Made by a program: the position numbers and the translations under genes
DNA from: an uncultured Rikenellaceae bacterium
Lineage (GTDB): Bacteria; Bacteroidota; Bacteroidia; Bacteroidales; Rikenellaceae
NCBI GenBank assembly: GCA_910577285.1
Contig: CAJTLO010000006.1
Coordinates: 3,474 to 67,473 of the forward strand
Length of the DNA: 64,000 nucleotides
Direction: 5' to 3'
Shown here: piece after piece, positions 63,032 through 64,000 of the stretch
Layout of the letters: every line of letters begins with the position of its first letter
How positions within the stretch are numbered: the first letter of the stretch is position 1
The notes under the pieces: model-generated
The model's input: only the letters and a program-made list of their open reading frames with translations
Databases searched by the model: none
What the model was told of the DNA's origin: nothing

Positions 63032-63775
63032 TCAGAGCGCTTCCTCGACGATCTGACGGATGAGGCTCTCCGCATCGATCTTTTTGCAGGTGAAGTAATC
63101 TTCGAATTCGTCGAAGTGGTGTTTGATGGCTTCGCAGTACCCTCTCTTGTCGCCCGCCTTGATGAGGTCCAGCAGATGCCGGTGGGAGACGAACTTTCCG
63201 TTGGAGATCAATTCCTTCCGTTTGGCGTCGAACGCCGGCCTGTTGTCGTTGATGATGTTCTGGATGACGGGAATGATGAGGGTCTGGAACTCGGAGATCA
63301 TGTGGTTGCCCAGACGGTTGTACAGGGCGATGTGAAACTCCAGGTCGTAGTGGTCGCCGATCTTTTCCTGTCTTTCCACGATCTTCTCGAGGTGGGCGAT
63401 GTCTTCCGGGGTGAGCTTGTCGAAAACGAAACCGGCCGTGCCTATCTCGATGACGATACTCATCTCGAAGAGATTCCGCAGCGTGGCGTCGCTCATCAGG
63501 AGCGGATTCATGCTTCTCTGAAGGCTGGCCAGCAGGGAGGGTTCGGCCAGGGTCATGCCGCGTTTGGTGCGCGACTGGATCATGCCCGTCATCTTGAACC
63601 GACTGAGGGCCTCCCTCAGTACCGTGCGCCCGATGCCGAGCGAGGCGGCGAGTTCGTTTTCGTTGGGTATGCTGCTGCCCGGGCGGAATCCTTTGTCTTT
63701 GAAGTATTGAATGAGTTTCTCTTCGACCTGGTCTACGAGAGTATATCCGCTTCTGTCGATCCGGAGGTTTTCCAT
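63032..63775 (-). CDS. FadR/GntR-family transcriptional regulator
   Basis: 247 aa from the ATG at 63775 (MENLRIDRSGYTLVDQVEEK). The winged helix shows IPNENELAASLGIGRTVLRE near 36-55, the GntR recognition region. The C-terminal all-helical FCD domain has the metal-binding His pattern in DLEFHIALYNRLGN and SHRHLLDLIKAGD. FadR-type FCD regulators sense sugar acids or carboxylates. No target gene is adjacent in the window; it is upstream-linked to the repeat module at 63902-64000. Confidence 0.9.
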   Translation of the reverse strand: MENLRIDRSGYTLVDQVEEKLIQYFKDKGFRPGSSIPNENELAASLGIGRTVLREALSRFKMTGMIQSRTKRGMTLAEPSLLASLQRSMNPLLMSDATLRNLFEMSIVIEIGTAGFVFDKLTPEDIAHLEKIVERQEKIGDHYDLEFHIALYNRLGNHMISEFQTLIIPVIQNIINDNRPAFDAKRKELISNGKFVSHRHLLDLIKAGDKRGYCEAIKHHFDEFEDYFTCKKIDAESLIRQIVEEAL

Positions 63776-63901
63776 ATGATTGCTCTTGTCGGAATATGAG
63801 TGAAATACTAATTTTCTACAAAAATACAATAATATTTAATAAAACAGCAAACAATCGCTCCGGGTTGTCTCCGTTTGCGGGGTGCGGTGCTTCTTTTAAG
63901 A

Positions 63902-64000
63902 CAAATATAACAAAGTTATATTCGCTGAAGATCGAAAGTGCATGTCGGGCGGCAGCCCGGCGCACGGTTGCGGAGCAATTCGATCGAAGCAAATGTTGCC
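63902..64000 (-). repeat. Promoter-type repeat module upstream of the gntR-type gene
   Basis: On the minus strand it reads the same framework as the arrays at 28565 and 35955: GCTTCGATCGAATTG, CGCAACCGTG, a palindrome (63938-63965), TTTCG (63937-63933), then TATATTTG at 63909-63902 (23 nt away) and an alternative TAACTTTG at 63918-63911. It continues beyond the window edge, so copy number is unknown. Confidence 0.75.

Overview
The window looks like a chromosome segment of a gut Bacteroidales bacterium, most likely Alistipes or a close Rikenellaceae relative. This is inferred from gene content (DUF5606 and DoxX proteins, OPT and PepT peptide use, urocanase of the long type, DUF4369/TlpA thioredoxin), from promoters of the Bacteroidetes form TTTG-N19-TAnnTTTG rather than sigma70 form, from the absence of Shine-Dalgarno sites, from the tmRNA tag GNNSYALAA, and from GC content near 60% by eye. 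The species cannot be fixed from the sequence alone.

Positions 1-14400 are a surface-polysaccharide locus. A minus-strand operon (6313 to 1) carries a cytidylyltransferase and nonulosonate synthase pair, an O-acetyltransferase interrupted at a G10 tract, a KdsC-like phosphatase, a Wzx-like flippase, an asparagine-synthase-like amidotransferase and the start of a membrane protein that may be the polymerase. It visibly has lower GC than the rest. A divergent plus-strand operon carries the initiating WecA-like transferase, a six-SLBB Wza-like exporter, a Wzz-like co-polymerase and GalE. WecG and a decayed GT4 glycosyltransferase close the locus before tRNA-Ser.

Positions 14500-28500 hold a G-rich repeat region, purB-purA, two small exported proteins (one with ATA where a start codon is expected), the histidine-degradation operon ftcD-hutU-hutH-hutI, a small lipoprotein unit and glycerate kinase. 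Positions 28500-41300 hold peptide uptake and degradation (OPT transporter, PepT, bleomycin-hydrolase-like protease), a PAP2 phosphatase, tRNA-Leu, MscS and several membrane or conserved unknown proteins.

Positions 41600-56600 hold gyrB with an FtsE-like ATPase, a metallophosphoesterase overlapping a RibD with swapped domain order, tmRNA, a HutD-like cupin, an L,D-transpeptidase, an AraC regulator, glutamine synthetase, a urea transporter and tRNA-Arg. Positions 56800-64000 hold a housekeeping operon (glyS-coaD-lpxD-ruvC-tlpA-like), ruvX-def and a FadR/GntR regulator.

The most unusual signal is an approximately 85-bp repeat module seen at three places: a six-unit array upstream of the OPT transporter, a five-to-six-unit array upstream of tRNA-Leu, and a copy upstream of the GntR regulator at the window end. 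In each case it is oriented the same way toward the gene. It has a conserved left arm and a palindrome of variable sequence but conserved pairing, and it ends in the TTTCG -33 element of the promoter. It looks like a promoter-carrying repeat that has been dispersed and amplified in tandem.
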